From Caldilineaceae bacterium (GTDB taxonomy: Bacteria; Chloroflexota; Anaerolineae; Caldilineales; Caldilineaceae): a DNA stretch of 42,662 nucleotides. This document shows, piece after piece, positions 14,172 to 23,759 of the stretch (within the stretch, counting starts at the first letter, position 1; each line of letters begins with the position of its first letter). The stretch spans positions 1-42,662 of the forward strand of contig JALSIX010000034.1 of assembly GCA_026989655.1 (NCBI GenBank), in the 5' to 3' direction. Both the position numbers and the translations under genes were made by a program. The notes beneath the pieces are model-generated. The model had not been told where the DNA came from, did not search any database, and saw nothing but the letters and a program-made list of their open reading frames with translations.

Positions 14172-15344
14172 ATGCGAACCGAATTCGACACCATCGTGCT
14201 GGGCTGCGGCGGCATCGGCAGCGGGGCCCTCTACTGGCTCTCCCGTCGCCTGGGCCAGGACGTCCTGGGCCTGGAGCAGTTCCGCCTGGACCACGACCGG
14301 GGCGGCTCCCAGGACCATTCCCGGATCATCCGGCTCATGTACCACGACGCGAAGTACACCCGGCTGGCGCCCCACAGCTACACCGCCTGGGCCGCGGTGG
14401 AGGAGGAGTCGGACGTGCCCCTGGTGCTGCGCTGCGGCGGCCTGGAGATCGCCCACGCCCAGGGGCCCTTCCGGGAGGACGTGGAGCGGTACGCCCGGGC
14501 CATGGACGCGGCCGGCGTGGCCTACGAGCGGCTGGATCACGACGAGCTGACCCGTCGTTTCCCCCAGTTCCAGTCGGACCAGGAGATGATGGCCCTCTTC
14601 GAGCCCCAGGCCGGCCTGGTGGACGCGGCCAAGGGCATGGCCGTCCACCAAGCCCTGGCCCGAGCCCGGGGTGCCACCATCCTGGAGGAGTGCCCGGTGC
14701 AGGCCATCCATCCAACCCCCGACGGAGTGCAGGTGCAGACGAGCCGGGGCACCTTCACGGCTCGGCGGCTGGTGGTCACCGCGGGGGCGTGGACCCGGCA
14801 GCTCTTGGAATCCGTGGGGCGCTCCCTGCCCCTCACCGTCACCCAGGAGCAGGTCACCTACTACGCCACGCCCCATCTGAAGGAGTTCTCGCCCCGGCGC
14901 TTCCCCATCTTCATCTGGAAGGAGGAGAGGGACATCTACGGCTTCCCGGTCTACGGCCAGGTGGCCACCAAGGCGGGCATCGACGCGGCCGGCCCCCAGG
15001 TGACGCCAGAGACCCGCACCTTCCAGCCGGATCCGGTCCGGGAACGTTTCCTGGACGAGTGGCTGGCGAAACACATCCCCCGCTTCCTGGGGCCGAAGCT
15101 GGCCACCAAGACCTGCCTCTACACCCTGCCCCCGGACCGGGACTTCGTGCTGGGGCCCCTGCCGGAGCACCCGGCCATCCTGGTGGCGGTGGGCGCAGGA
15201 CACGCCTACAAGTTCGCCAGCCTCCTGGGACAGATCCTGAGCCAGCTAGCCCTGGACGGGACCACCGAACACGACATCTCGGCCTTTCGGGTGGATCGTC
15301 CGGCCTTGACAGACCCGGAATACGTGCCGGCCCATCGGATCTAG
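14172..15344 (+). CDS. Monomeric sarcosine oxidase / N-methyl amino acid oxidase-like flavoenzyme
   Basis: A 390-residue FAD-dependent oxidase. The N-terminal Rossmann motif is IVLGCGGIGSGALYWLSRRL (G11, G13, G16). SRIIRLMYHD holds the active-site arginine region. TKTCLYTLPPDRDF places C315 at the site of covalent 8-alpha-S-cysteinyl FAD in Bacillus MSOX, and GAGHAYKFAS gives K347 near the oxygen-activating lysine. It demethylates sarcosine or another N-methyl amino acid to formaldehyde and hydrogen peroxide. ATG 14172 has AAAGGA upstream. The pairing with an MttB-family gene 217 bp upstream suggests stepwise N-demethylation of betaine-like compounds. Exact substrate not determinable. Confidence 0.87.
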   Translation: MRTEFDTIVLGCGGIGSGALYWLSRRLGQDVLGLEQFRLDHDRGGSQDHSRIIRLMYHDAKYTRLAPHSYTAWAAVEEESDVPLVLRCGGLEIAHAQGPFREDVERYARAMDAAGVAYERLDHDELTRRFPQFQSDQEMMALFEPQAGLVDAAKGMAVHQALARARGATILEECPVQAIHPTPDGVQVQTSRGTFTARRLVVTAGAWTRQLLESVGRSLPLTVTQEQVTYYATPHLKEFSPRRFPIFIWKEERDIYGFPVYGQVATKAGIDAAGPQVTPETRTFQPDPVRERFLDEWLAKHIPRFLGPKLATKTCLYTLPPDRDFVLGPLPEHPAILVAVGAGHAYKFASLLGQILSQLALDGTTEHDISAFRVDRPALTDPEYVPAHRI

Positions 15345-15459
15345 CCCGACACGGGAGGCCTTTCCGGGAGGGGAAGGGTTGAGAAAAGGAGCGACGCGAC
15401 GTGTGCTCCACGATTCGGGAAGGAGTGGAACGATCCTGTCCGGCCCTTGACACCGGGAT

Positions 15460-15492
15460 GGCCCAGGGCCACAGCGAACGAAGCCCTGGGCC
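15460..15492. terminator. 10-bp GC-rich hairpin between the oxidase and the next operon
   Basis: GGCCCAGGGC (15460-15469) and GCCCTGGGCC (15483-15492) pair perfectly around a 13-base loop. It lies 116 bases after the oxidase stop. A short T-run occurs 17 bases later (15509-15513). It may act as a terminator without a canonical U-tract. Confidence 0.45.
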
Positions 15493-15510
15493 GTCCCAGA
15501 GCGGGTCGTT

Positions 15511-15539
15511 TTTCCACTCCGGGTGGCCTGGAGTATACT
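15511..15539 (+). promoter_or_regulatory. Promoter of the membrane protein-nnrE-TPK operon
   Basis: TTTCCA (15511-15516), a 17-bp spacer and TATACT (15534-15539). Start expected near 15546, giving a leader of about 35 bases. Confidence 0.62.
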
Positions 15540-15579
15540 GCGAACAACGGCGAGATCGAGAATCCGGGAGGCATATCCC

Positions 15580-16656
15580 ATGCAGCGTACCTGGACAGCC
15601 GTTCCCCCCGGCCAGGCCCGCTCCTCCACTGCCTGGGCGTTGGGCGACCTGACCTTCGACTGGGCGATGGCCGCCCTGTCCCTGGTCTTTGCCGGAGGCC
15701 TCTATCTGGACGGATGGGCCCACAACCACGGCCGGGTGGACGACTCCTTCTTCACCCCCTGGCACGCCTTCTTCTACGGGGGCTTCGCCCTGGTGGTCCT
15801 GGTGCTCTTGGCCCGGATGGAGCGCAACCGACGGCAGGGTCGTCCCGCGATCCCCAGGGGCTATGGCCTGACCCTGGTGGGCAGTCTGGTCTTTGCTGCG
15901 GGCGGGCTGGGCGATCTCCTCTGGCACAGCCTCTTCGGCATCGAGGAGGAGCTGGAGGCTCTGTTCAGCCCCACCCACTTGGCCCTGGGTGTGGGCCTGG
16001 CCCTGGTGGTGAGCGGGCCCCTGCGTGCAGCCTGGGCCCGGCCAGGCCGCCAGGGGAACCTGCGGACCCTGGGACCGGCCCTGCTCTCCACGGCTCTGCT
16101 CCTCAGTGTGTTCACCTTCTTCCTCATGTTCTCCCATCCGGTGGCGGTGATGATCGGCGGCCGCAGCCACCTCTACTTCGCCACCGAGGTGGGGCAGATG
16201 GCCGGCCTGCTGGGCCTGATGACAACGGCCGGCCTGTTGGTGGGCCACGCATACCTGCTTTTCCTCCGCTGGGAGGTGCCCCCAGGCGGGCTGACGCTGG
16301 TCTGGGGGCTGAACACCCTGGCCATGACCGGGCTCCTCTACGAGGATCCGGCCCAGCTCTGGCTGGGTGGGGCCTGGATCGGGGCCGCGGCCCTTGCAGA
16401 GGGGCTGGCCCGCCTCCTGAGACCGTCGCCCGGCCGGCCCCTCGCGTTCCGGGTCTGGGGCTTCGCGGCTCCGGTGCTCCTCTACGCCGCGTACTGGGCC
16501 GCGCTCCTGGCCACCGACGGCACCCGGTGGGCGGTCCACCTGTGGGCCGGCTCCGTGGTCCTGGGCGGGTTGACGGGCTGGGCCCTCTCGTTCCTGGTGG
16601 CGCCCCCCACGCCTCCCGCCGATCCCTCGGCCCCTGCAGGCGAGGTAGCCCCATGA
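15580..16656 (+). CDS. Polytopic membrane protein of unknown function
   Basis: A 358-residue protein with about nine or ten predicted membrane helices. I do not recognise the family. Conserved-looking polar residues sit at helix ends: [20 protein letters not shown] near residue 45, [10 protein letters not shown] near 110, and FSPTHLALG near 128. The His/Asp/Trp-rich loops hint at metal, heme or quinone contact, but this is speculation. GGGAGG lies eight bases before the ATG. Its stop overlaps the start of the NAD(P)HX epimerase as ATGA, so the two are translationally coupled. The C-terminus is Pro/Ala-rich. Confidence 0.7.
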   Translation: MQRTWTAVPPGQARSSTAWALGDLTFDWAMAALSLVFAGGLYLDGWAHNHGRVDDSFFTPWHAFFYGGFALVVLVLLARMERNRRQGRPAIPRGYGLTLVGSLVFAAGGLGDLLWHSLFGIEEELEALFSPTHLALGVGLALVVSGPLRAAWARPGRQGNLRTLGPALLSTALLLSVFTFFLMFSHPVAVMIGGRSHLYFATEVGQMAGLLGLMTTAGLLVGHAYLLFLRWEVPPGGLTLVWGLNTLAMTGLLYEDPAQLWLGGAWIGAAALAEGLARLLRPSPGRPLAFRVWGFAAPVLLYAAYWAALLATDGTRWAVHLWAGSVVLGGLTGWALSFLVAPPTPPADPSAPAGEVAP

Positions 16657-17411
16657 GGATCCCCCTCCCTGCCCTCACGGTGGAACAGATGCGGGAGGTG
16701 GACCTCCGGCTCCTCCAGGACTACGCCTTCGATCGGCTCCAGCTCATGGAGAACGCAGGCCGCAACCTGGCCATCCTGGCCGCCCGGATGTTGGACCACG
16801 ACCTGGATGGCCGGCCGGTGGTGGTGCTGGCCGGCCGGGGCCACAACGGCGGCGGAGGCCTGGTGGCCGCGCGCCACCTGATGAACTGGGGGGCCTGGGT
16901 CCAAGTGCTCCTGACCCATGAGCCGGATCGATTTGCCGGAGCCCCAGGCCATCAACTGGCCATCCTGGAGGCCATGGGGGTGGCCCTGGCCTGGGCCGAG
17001 GAGGGCTGGGAGCTGCCCCCCGGGGACCTGGTCATCGACGCCATCGTGGGCTATGGACTGAGTGGCCCTCCCCGGGGGGCCCCCGGGGAGATGATCCGTC
17101 TGGCCAACAGCAGCCCGGCTCCCGTGCTCAGCCTGGATGCGCCCAGCGGCCTGGACCTGGGCACCGGCTCCTGTCTGGAGCCCTGCATCCAGGCCGCCGC
17201 TACCCTGGCCCTGGCCCTGCCCAAGGTCGGGCTGGTCCGCGGGCCGGCCCAGAGAGCCGTGGGCCGGCTCTACCTGGCCGACATCGGCGTGCCACCGGAC
17301 CTCTACACCTTCCTAGGGCTGGACGTGCCGCCCCTGTTCGCTCGGGACACCGTGGTGCCCCTGACGGTGGAGGCCAACCAGGCCTGGCTGGTGGTGGAGG
17401 CGCCCACGTGA
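16653..17411 (+). CDS. nnrE: NAD(P)H-hydrate epimerase (YjeF N-terminal domain only)
   Basis: A 252-residue protein with the YjeF_N fold: [46 protein letters not shown] and [17 protein letters not shown]. The enzyme epimerises damaged R-NAD(P)HX so that a dehydratase can repair it. The dehydratase domain often fused to it is absent here. The usual NGGDG loop reads NGGGG, a departure at a conserved position. The DAIVGYGL aspartate is intact. It is coupled at both ends, to the membrane protein (ATGA) and to the thiamine pyrophosphokinase (GTGA). Confidence 0.85.
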   Translation: MRIPLPALTVEQMREVDLRLLQDYAFDRLQLMENAGRNLAILAARMLDHDLDGRPVVVLAGRGHNGGGGLVAARHLMNWGAWVQVLLTHEPDRFAGAPGHQLAILEAMGVALAWAEEGWELPPGDLVIDAIVGYGLSGPPRGAPGEMIRLANSSPAPVLSLDAPSGLDLGTGSCLEPCIQAAATLALALPKVGLVRGPAQRAVGRLYLADIGVPPDLYTFLGLDVPPLFARDTVVPLTVEANQAWLVVEAPT

Positions 17412-18094
17412 GGGCCGCGGTGCTGGTCAACGGCCGGGTGGAGGACTACACCTGGCTGGAACGCTGGATAGGCCGGGCCGACTATATCGTGGCCGCGAAC
17501 GGAGGGCTGCGCCACTGCCAGGCCCTGGGCTGCACCCCCCACGTGATCGTGGGAGACCTGGACAGCGCTCCCCCTGAACTGGTGGCCCACTACCAGGGGC
17601 TGGGGAGCCAGGTGGAGCGCCATCCCCCGGCCAAGGACAAGACAGACCTGGAACTGGCCGTGGAGCGGGCCATCCGGGATGGGGCCACAGAGGTCACCCT
17701 GCTGGGGGCTCTGGGCGGTCGGCTGGACCAGGCGGTGGCCAACCTGATGCTGTTGGCCCGTTCCGACTGGCCGGTGCCCGTATCCCTGGCCGAGGCAGAC
17801 CAGGTGGCCCAGGTCGTCCGAGACGACACCACCCTGGTGCTGGACCTTCCCCCAGGTGCCCTGGTGAGTGCCCTTCCTCTCAGCCAGGAGGTCACGGGGA
17901 TCACCTACCGGGGACTGGCATATCCTCTGGAGGACGGCACCCTGGTGCGGGGGAGCACCCGGGGCGTGAGCAACGCGGTGGTGGAGCCCCCGATCACGGT
18001 CCGGGTCGGCCGGGGCGTGTTGATGGTGGTCTACCAGGTGGAGATCGACGACGTTCTGGGAGAGCCCAGTCGGGACAACCGAGACAACAGGTAG
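17408..18094 (+). CDS. Thiamine pyrophosphokinase
   Basis: A 228-residue protein. Motifs are [28 protein letters not shown] (Mg-binding Asp pair), [16 protein letters not shown] and [18 protein letters not shown], with a C-terminal beta-rich thiamine-binding half that includes GTRGVSN-like [10 protein letters not shown]. It converts thiamine and ATP to thiamine pyrophosphate and AMP. The GTG start overlaps the preceding stop as GTGA. The last residues ([10 protein letters not shown]) come from a short direct repeat at the gene end. Confidence 0.9.
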   Translation: MRAAVLVNGRVEDYTWLERWIGRADYIVAANGGLRHCQALGCTPHVIVGDLDSAPPELVAHYQGLGSQVERHPPAKDKTDLELAVERAIRDGATEVTLLGALGGRLDQAVANLMLLARSDWPVPVSLAEADQVAQVVRDDTTLVLDLPPGALVSALPLSQEVTGITYRGLAYPLEDGTLVRGSTRGVSNAVVEPPITVRVGRGVLMVVYQVEIDDVLGEPSRDNRDNR

Positions 18095-18117
18095 AGGACT
18101 AGAGGACGGAGAGGACC

Positions 18118-18891
18118 ATGCGACTGGAGAACAAGGTGGCCCTGATCACCGGCGCAGGGAGCGGCATCGGCCGGGAGTCCGCACGGCTCTTCGCGCAGGA
18201 GGGCGCGGCCGTGGTGGTGGCGGATGTGGACGAGGCCGGAGGCCAGGAGACCGTGGCCCAGATCCAGGAGGCCGGAGGCCGGGCCCTGTTCGTGCGCGCG
18301 GACGTGTCCAGGGCCGCAGACTGTCGGCAGATGGTGGCCGCGGCCGAGGAGACCTTCGGTGGGCTCCACATCCTCTTCAACAACGCGGGCATCATGCTGG
18401 CCGAGGACAGCGACGCGGTGGACACGGACGAGACCATCTGGGACCGGACCATGGCGGTGAACCTGAAGGGGGTCTTCCTGGGCTGCAAGTACGGCATCCC
18501 CGCGCTGCGGCGCAGTGGGGGCGGTTCCATCATCAACGTGGCCTCCTTTGTGGCCTTGATGGGCGCGGCCACCCCCCAGATCGCGTACACGGCCAGCAAG
18601 GGCGGGGTCCTCTCCCTGACCCGAGAGATCGCGGTGATCCATGCCCGGGAGAAGATCCGGGCCAACGCGCTCTGCCCTGGCCCCCTGCGCACCGAGCTGC
18701 TGATGAAGGTGTTGGACACCGAGGCCAAGCGCCATCGCCGGCTGGTCCACATCCCCATGGGTCGGTTCGGCGAGGCCGCGGAGATCGCCCGGGCAGCCCT
18801 CTTCCTGGCCTCGGACGAGTCCTCCTACATGACCGGAGCCACGGTGGTGGTGGACGGAGGCATCACCGCCGCGTACGTCACCCCGGAATAG
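18118..18891 (+). CDS. Short-chain dehydrogenase/reductase
   Basis: A 257-residue classical SDR. It has the cofactor motif TGAGSGIG (11-18), NNAG (88-91), catalytic S143, Y157 and K161 (YTASK), and PGPLRTEL after the active site. D36-V-D38 at the end of the second strand (VVVADVDEAG) favours NAD over NADP. The substrate cannot be told; similarity is to the 3-oxoacyl-ACP reductase/glucose dehydrogenase-like group. It starts 23 bp after the thiamine pyrophosphokinase, with three AGAGGAC-like purine-rich repeats in the gap serving as ribosome-binding sites. It meets gyrA tail-to-tail with 36 bp between. Confidence 0.85.
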   Translation: MRLENKVALITGAGSGIGRESARLFAQEGAAVVVADVDEAGGQETVAQIQEAGGRALFVRADVSRAADCRQMVAAAEETFGGLHILFNNAGIMLAEDSDAVDTDETIWDRTMAVNLKGVFLGCKYGIPALRRSGGGSIINVASFVALMGAATPQIAYTASKGGVLSLTREIAVIHAREKIRANALCPGPLRTELLMKVLDTEAKRHRRLVHIPMGRFGEAAEIARAALFLASDESSYMTGATVVVDGGITAAYVTPE

Positions 18892-18927
18892 CCCGCCTCG
18901 TCCTCTCCCGGGCGCGTGGCTCGTCGC

Positions 18928-21702
18928 CTATTTCCCGCGCTTCCTCCGCTTCACCGTGGTGACCTGGGCGAGCTTGTCGGCCCGTCGGCTCTTGCCCTTG
19001 TTGCCCGCCCCCGGGGGACGGGAAGGGGCCGTGGGTCTCCGGGCCGCCTTCGGCGACCGGGAAGCCCGAGCGCTGGCGGAGCCCGGCACGGCCCTGTTCC
19101 CTGCCGCCCGGGAGACGGCCTTGCCGTCGCCGGCCTCCTGCACATTGCGGGCAACGCCGGCCGACGTTCGGCCGGGGGCCCGGCTCGGGGGCGTGTCCGT
19201 CGGGCGCGAGGACGGCTCCTGGATGCTGTCCGACGGAACGCCCGGCTCCCAGGGGGCCACAGGATGGACGGTGGCCACCTGGTCCCCCTGGGCCAGGGGC
19301 ACCACCAGCCCTCCTTGGGTGCTGCGTCCGCTGACCGGCACCACCGCCAGCTCGGTGGGCCGGGCGATCCCCTTGGCCGTCACGAACAGGATCCACGGGT
19401 GGCGACGGGGCTCCACCACCGCGGCGTGGACCACCGGCCCGGTTCGGTCTGCGACCCGGTGGGCAATGATGCCGCTGCCATGGCGCCCCTGGACCGAATA
19501 CTCGGCCAGGGGGGTGCGTTTGGCAAACCCCCGGCAGGTGACGCTCAGAAGCTGGCCCTCGGGGATCACCCGACAGGCCGCCACCACCCGGTCCCCTCTC
19601 CGGAGCTTGATGCCCCCCACCCCACCGGCCGCCAATCCCATGGTGCGCACCTCCGTCTCCGCGAAGCGGATGGACTGGCCCTCCCGGGTGACCAGGACAA
19701 CCTGGTCCTGGCCCGAGGTGGTGAAGGCCCACCCCAGGGCATCGCCGGCCTCCACCCGCATCACCTCTGGTTGGCCCGGCGCGGCCTGGAGGAAATCGGC
19801 CAGCGCGATCCGCTTCACCGCGCCCTTCTCGGTGGCCAGGAAGAGCGCACCCCGGGCCTCCTGGGGCTCGCCCCGGGGAAGGGCCAGGACGGCCCGCACG
19901 GTGTCCCGGCGGCTGAAGTCGGTGAGCTCGGCCAGGTGTCTGGCCGTCCCCTCGGGGATCCGATGGATGCCCACCCGGCAGCAGCGCCCTCGGGTGTTGA
20001 ACAGGTAGAGGTAGTGTCGGGTGTTGGCCAGCAACACGGCCACCGCGCCGTTCCGGCCGACCTTGCGCAGACCACTGCCCGAGAGGCCGGTGTAGGGGTG
20101 GCGGCAGACCTCACCGTTGGCCCCCACGGTGACCCAGACCGGCTGATCCGGCAGCAGGTCTGTGGCCGTGAGGGTGCCCTTGGTCCGGGCCACGATCTGG
20201 GTACGTCGCCCATCCGCGAAGCGGTCCTTGACCTCCAGGAGCTCCTCCTGGATGAGGGCCAGCATCTTCCGGGGGCTGGCCAGGAGCTCTTCCAGATGGC
20301 GGATCCGCCCCTGGAGCTCCTTGAACTCCTCCTGGAGCCGACGTCGTTCCAGGGCGGCCAGCCGTTTCAGGGGCATGTCCAGGATGGCCTGGGCCTGGAC
20401 CTGGGTGAAGCCGAACTGGCGCATGAGGTTGGTGCGGGCCGTCTCCACCCGCCGGCTCCGTCGGATGGTGGCGATGACCGGGTCCAGGATGTCCAGGGCC
20501 TTGAGCAGGCCCTCCACGATATGGCTCCGCTCCCGGGCCCGGGCCAGGTCGAACTCCGACCGCCGACGCACCACCTCCTGGCGGTGTTCCACGAAGAGCT
20601 GGAGGATCCGCTTCAGGTTCAGAACCCGGGGCTCCCCGTCCACCAGGGCCAGCATGGACATGCCGAAGGTCTGCTGGAGGGGAGTATGCTTGAAGAGCTC
20701 CGCCAGGACCGCTTTGGGATCCACGTTGCGGGTGAGCTCGATGACGATGCGCATGCCCGTCCGATCGCTCTCGTCCCGCAGATCGGTGATGCCCTCGATC
20801 TTGTCGTCTCGGACCAGGGTGGCGATGCGTTCCAACAGGTTGGTCTTGTTGGTCTGATAGGGCAGTTCGGTGATCACGATGCGGCTGCGCCCCCGGCTCA
20901 TCTCCTCGAAGTGGGCCTTGGCCTGGACTACCAGCCGGGCCCGGCCGGTGGCATAGCCCTGGGCGATGGCGTCGATCCGTTCCTCTCCCTTGGGCCCCAG
21001 CCGATAGCGGTAGACAATGCCCCCGGTGGGGAAATCCGGCCCCTGGATGAAACGCATCAGCTCGTCCACCCCCACCCGGTCCAGACGATCCCACCGTTCG
21101 ATGACGTAGACCAGGGCGTCGATGACCTCGCCCAGGTTGTGGGGAGGGATGTTGGTGGCCATGCCCACCGCGATGCCGTTGGCGCCGTTGACCAGCAGGT
21201 TGGGAAGAACGGCCGGTAGGATGGCCGGTTCCTTCAGGGTATTATCGAAATTGGGGCGCCAGTCCACGGTCTCCTTGTGCAGATCGGCCCACATCAACTG
21301 GCTGATCTCGGCCAGGCGGGCCTCGGTGTAGCGCATGGCCGCGGCGTTGTCGCCGTCGATGGAGCCGAAGTTGCCCTGGCCGTCCACCAGGGGATAGCGG
21401 AGGCTGAAATCCTGGGCCATCCGCACCATGGCGTCGTAGACGGCCGCGTCGCCGTGGGGGTGGTATTTGCCCAACACCTCGCCCACGATGCGGGCGCTCT
21501 TCTTGTAGGGCCGATCGTGGAGCAGGCCCATCTCGGCCATGGCGTAGAGGATACGCCGGTGCACGGGCTTCAGACCATCCCGGACGTCCGGAAGGGCCCG
21601 GGCCACGATGACGCTCATGGCGTAGTCCAGGTAGGCCTCCTGCATCTCCTGGACAATGTCCACTTCCTGGATAAGGCCGATGGCAGGGGAGTTCTCCGTC
21701 AT
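18928..21702 (-). CDS. gyrA: DNA gyrase subunit A-like type IIA topoisomerase subunit
   Basis: A 924-residue protein. The breakage-reunion domain starts about residue 20 ([20 protein letters not shown]), with [10 protein letters not shown] (81-90) and catalytic Y125 in [10 protein letters not shown] coiled-coil tower and a six-bladed C-terminal beta-pinwheel (about 505-800) follow, then a roughly 120-residue basic Ser/Pro/Lys tail ending KRRKRGK. GyrA introduces negative supercoils with GyrB. Two points are odd: the serine equivalent to E. coli S83 is A86, and no clear QRRGGKG-type GyrA box is seen in the first blade (nearest is QGRHGSG later), so a ParC-like role is possible. The start (21702) has only a weak site. 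No gyrB is adjacent. Confidence 0.88.
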   Translation of the reverse strand: MTENSPAIGLIQEVDIVQEMQEAYLDYAMSVIVARALPDVRDGLKPVHRRILYAMAEMGLLHDRPYKKSARIVGEVLGKYHPHGDAAVYDAMVRMAQDFSLRYPLVDGQGNFGSIDGDNAAAMRYTEARLAEISQLMWADLHKETVDWRPNFDNTLKEPAILPAVLPNLLVNGANGIAVGMATNIPPHNLGEVIDALVYVIERWDRLDRVGVDELMRFIQGPDFPTGGIVYRYRLGPKGEERIDAIAQGYATGRARLVVQAKAHFEEMSRGRSRIVITELPYQTNKTNLLERIATLVRDDKIEGITDLRDESDRTGMRIVIELTRNVDPKAVLAELFKHTPLQQTFGMSMLALVDGEPRVLNLKRILQLFVEHRQEVVRRRSEFDLARARERSHIVEGLLKALDILDPVIATIRRSRRVETARTNLMRQFGFTQVQAQAILDMPLKRLAALERRRLQEEFKELQGRIRHLEELLASPRKMLALIQEELLEVKDRFADGRRTQIVARTKGTLTATDLLPDQPVWVTVGANGEVCRHPYTGLSGSGLRKVGRNGAVAVLLANTRHYLYLFNTRGRCCRVGIHRIPEGTARHLAELTDFSRRDTVRAVLALPRGEPQEARGALFLATEKGAVKRIALADFLQAAPGQPEVMRVEAGDALGWAFTTSGQDQVVLVTREGQSIRFAETEVRTMGLAAGGVGGIKLRRGDRVVAACRVIPEGQLLSVTCRGFAKRTPLAEYSVQGRHGSGIIAHRVADRTGPVVHAAVVEPRRHPWILFVTAKGIARPTELAVVPVSGRSTQGGLVVPLAQGDQVATVHPVAPWEPGVPSDSIQEPSSRPTDTPPSRAPGRTSAGVARNVQEAGDGKAVSRAAGNRAVPGSASARASRSPKAARRPTAPSRPPGAGNKGKSRRADKLAQVTTVKRRKRGK

Positions 21703-21998
21703 TGTAGGATCTCGTTGGCGCGGATCGCGCGTCGGAGCGCGTCGGATGGATGGCGGCAGGTGGCCGCCCCATTGGAGCCAGTCCCACCGGACAGCAGGAG
21801 CCGACCACAAGGTGCCCCCGTGGGCCGCGGACCGGTTCCCGCTCCCCCGGTCCCGTCCAGGCATCGTCGTCGCGCTCGGGTTGCACCCCAGGCCTGCCCG
21901 GCCCTGAGGCCCGACAGGCCTGGGCCGAAACAGCCGGCCGGCCAGGGTTCGTGGCCCTGCCTCGGGCCCTGGCCGGCTCCCACAGGACAGGTGTGTGT
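21703..21998. other. 296-bp divergent region between gyrA and the histidine kinase
   Basis: GC-rich, with no convincing -10/-35 pair for either gene. It contains a tandem 10-bp repeat GCGCGTCGGA at 21727-21736 and 21737-21746, near the gyrA start, and a strong hairpin at 21887-21924. No additional gene is supported. Confidence 0.6.
21887..21924. promoter_or_regulatory. Two-tier hairpin upstream of the histidine kinase
   Basis: CCCAGGCCTG (21887-21896) pairs perfectly with CAGGCCTGGG (21915-21924). Inside, GGCC (21900-21903) pairs with GGCC (21908-21911) around a CTGA tetraloop, separated by a 3x3 internal loop. It sits 75 bases before the kinase ATG. It could be a leader RNA structure or a protein site. 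Confidence 0.45.
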
Positions 21999-23759
21999 AT
22001 GCATCGAGTCTATGAGCCCCCGACCCTGGAACGACATCTCCGGGCACATCGAGCCCTGCTTCGACTGGCCACGCTGGAGGGCCCCATCGATCCGGAGATG
22101 TTGCTCCGCCAGGCGGCCCAACTGGCCGCCGAACTGGCCGCCGCGGATGTCTGCTGGCTCCATCCCCGGCGGACTGTCCACACCGACGAGGCCCCCGAGT
22201 GCCGGTGCCTCCTGGCCGAGGCCCTGCCCATCGTCGGCGAGGCCCCCGAGGCCGAGAACGGCCACCCCGCTCGCCCCCTGACCCCCGCGGAACTGGCCCA
22301 GGCCATGGACCCCTACACGGTCACCCCCTATCCGGAGGACCCCCGCTATCTGGTGGTGCCCCTCACCCGGATGGACCGGGTGCTGGCGGTGTCGGTCCTG
22401 TTCCGCCGGGGGAGCGAGTTCACCCCGGAAGAGATGGACCTGGTGGGGGAGCTGAGCCTGCACCTGAGCTCGGTGCTCCAGAGCCAACATCTCTTCGCGG
22501 CCCGCTCCACCCTGATCGAGCTGGCCCAACACCTGACCTCCGAGCTCCACCTGACCCCCCTGCTGGAGACCATTGTCCGGGCCGCGGCCACCATGGTGGA
22601 CGCCCAGGCCAGCTCCATCCTCCTCATCCAGCCGGACGGGACCACCATGCGCTTCGCCGCGGTCCACGGGTTGAACGAGATGGACCGAGAACGGCTGCGT
22701 TCCCTGGTGGTGCCCCTGCACGGCAGCATGGCCGGCTCGGTCGCCCTCACCGGCAAGGCCCTGGTGAGCAACGACGTGGCCCGGGATCCCCGCTTCTACG
22801 CCGGGGTCAGCGACAGCCTGGAACTGAAGACCCGTTCCCTCCTGGCCGTCCCCCTGGTGGCCCAGGACCGCCCCATCGGTGCCCTGGAGGTCATCAACCA
22901 CAAATACGGGGACGGTTTCCGCCCGGACGACGTGGATGTGCTCACCCTGTTCGCCACCCAGGCCGCCATCGCCATCCAGAACGCCCGCCTGCTGGCCGAA
23001 CGGGAGGAACGGCTGAACCAGATCCGCCAGCTGGAACAGCGCAAGTCCCAGTTCATCGCGCTGGCCAGCCACGAGCTACGCACTCCCCTGAACCTGGTCA
23101 GCGGCTACGCGGCCCTCATGCGCTCCTACCTGGAGGAGATGGCCCTGCCCTCGGAGCACCCGGTGATGGACAGCCTGGGCTACCTGGAGCACGCCACGGC
23201 CCGGCTCATCGAGATGGTGGGCAACATCACCAGCCTGCACAACCTGGAGACCGGGGCCACCCAACTGCTCATCGACCGCAACGACCTGGTGCCCATCATG
23301 CGCTCCGCCGCGGCCGACTACCGGGGTTGGTGCCGGCGCAAGGGCCTGGAACTGCAGCTCCAGGTCCCCGACCATCCGGTCCACGCCATGTGCGACTCCC
23401 TGGAGACGAACCGGATCCTCCACTGCCTGCTGAGCAACGCGGTGAAGTTCACCCCAGAGGGCGGACGGATCGTCCTCGCGGCCACCCCGCTGCCGGACCC
23501 TGCCGAGGGGGATGGGGCACCGCCCCAGGAGGTGCTGGTCTCCGTGGCCGACACCGGCCCTGGCATCCCGCCAGACCGGCTGGACGCCATCTTCGAACGC
23601 TTCGCCCAACTGGACGACCACCTGCGCAGGGCCCAGGGCGGCATCGGTCTGGGCCTGCCCTTGGCCAAGGGGCTGGTGGAGAAACACGGCGGTCGCCTGT
23701 GGGTGGAGAGCACCGTGGGGGTCGGCAGCACCTTCTACTTCACCTTGCCCGCCGGCTGA
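21999..23759 (+). CDS. Soluble GAF-domain sensor histidine kinase
   Basis: A 586-residue cytoplasmic kinase with no membrane helix. A degenerate GAF-like region spans about 35-165 and a clear GAF domain about 185-330 ([38 protein letters not shown]). HisKA follows with H358 in [12 protein letters not shown], then the HATPase domain: N box [14 protein letters not shown]1 [13 protein letters not shown]2 [19 protein letters not shown]. No response regulator is adjacent, so its partner is unknown. ATG 21999 follows AGGA; a GTG at 21993 is possible. The 3' end overlaps the convergent uvrB 3' end by 25 bp. Confidence 0.88.
   Translation: MHRVYEPPTLERHLRAHRALLRLATLEGPIDPEMLLRQAAQLAAELAAADVCWLHPRRTVHTDEAPECRCLLAEALPIVGEAPEAENGHPARPLTPAELAQAMDPYTVTPYPEDPRYLVVPLTRMDRVLAVSVLFRRGSEFTPEEMDLVGELSLHLSSVLQSQHLFAARSTLIELAQHLTSELHLTPLLETIVRAAATMVDAQASSILLIQPDGTTMRFAAVHGLNEMDRERLRSLVVPLHGSMAGSVALTGKALVSNDVARDPRFYAGVSDSLELKTRSLLAVPLVAQDRPIGALEVINHKYGDGFRPDDVDVLTLFATQAAIAIQNARLLAEREERLNQIRQLEQRKSQFIALASHELRTPLNLVSGYAALMRSYLEEMALPSEHPVMDSLGYLEHATARLIEMVGNITSLHNLETGATQLLIDRNDLVPIMRSAAADYRGWCRRKGLELQLQVPDHPVHAMCDSLETNRILHCLLSNAVKFTPEGGRIVLAATPLPDPAEGDGAPPQEVLVSVADTGPGIPPDRLDAIFERFAQLDDHLRRAQGGIGLGLPLAKGLVEKHGGRLWVESTVGVGSTFYFTLPAG

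Noticed and set aside
12275-14215. A 646-codon minus-strand frame opposite the MttB-family gene
   Set aside because: The plus-strand MttB fold is clear; the antisense translation is compositionally biased and unlike any protein I know.
18916-21219. A 767-codon plus-strand open frame opposite gyrA
   Set aside because: It is the complement of a well-supported gyrA. Long antisense frames arise from high third-position GC; its translation is low-complexity, rich in Gly, Pro, Arg and His, with no domain.
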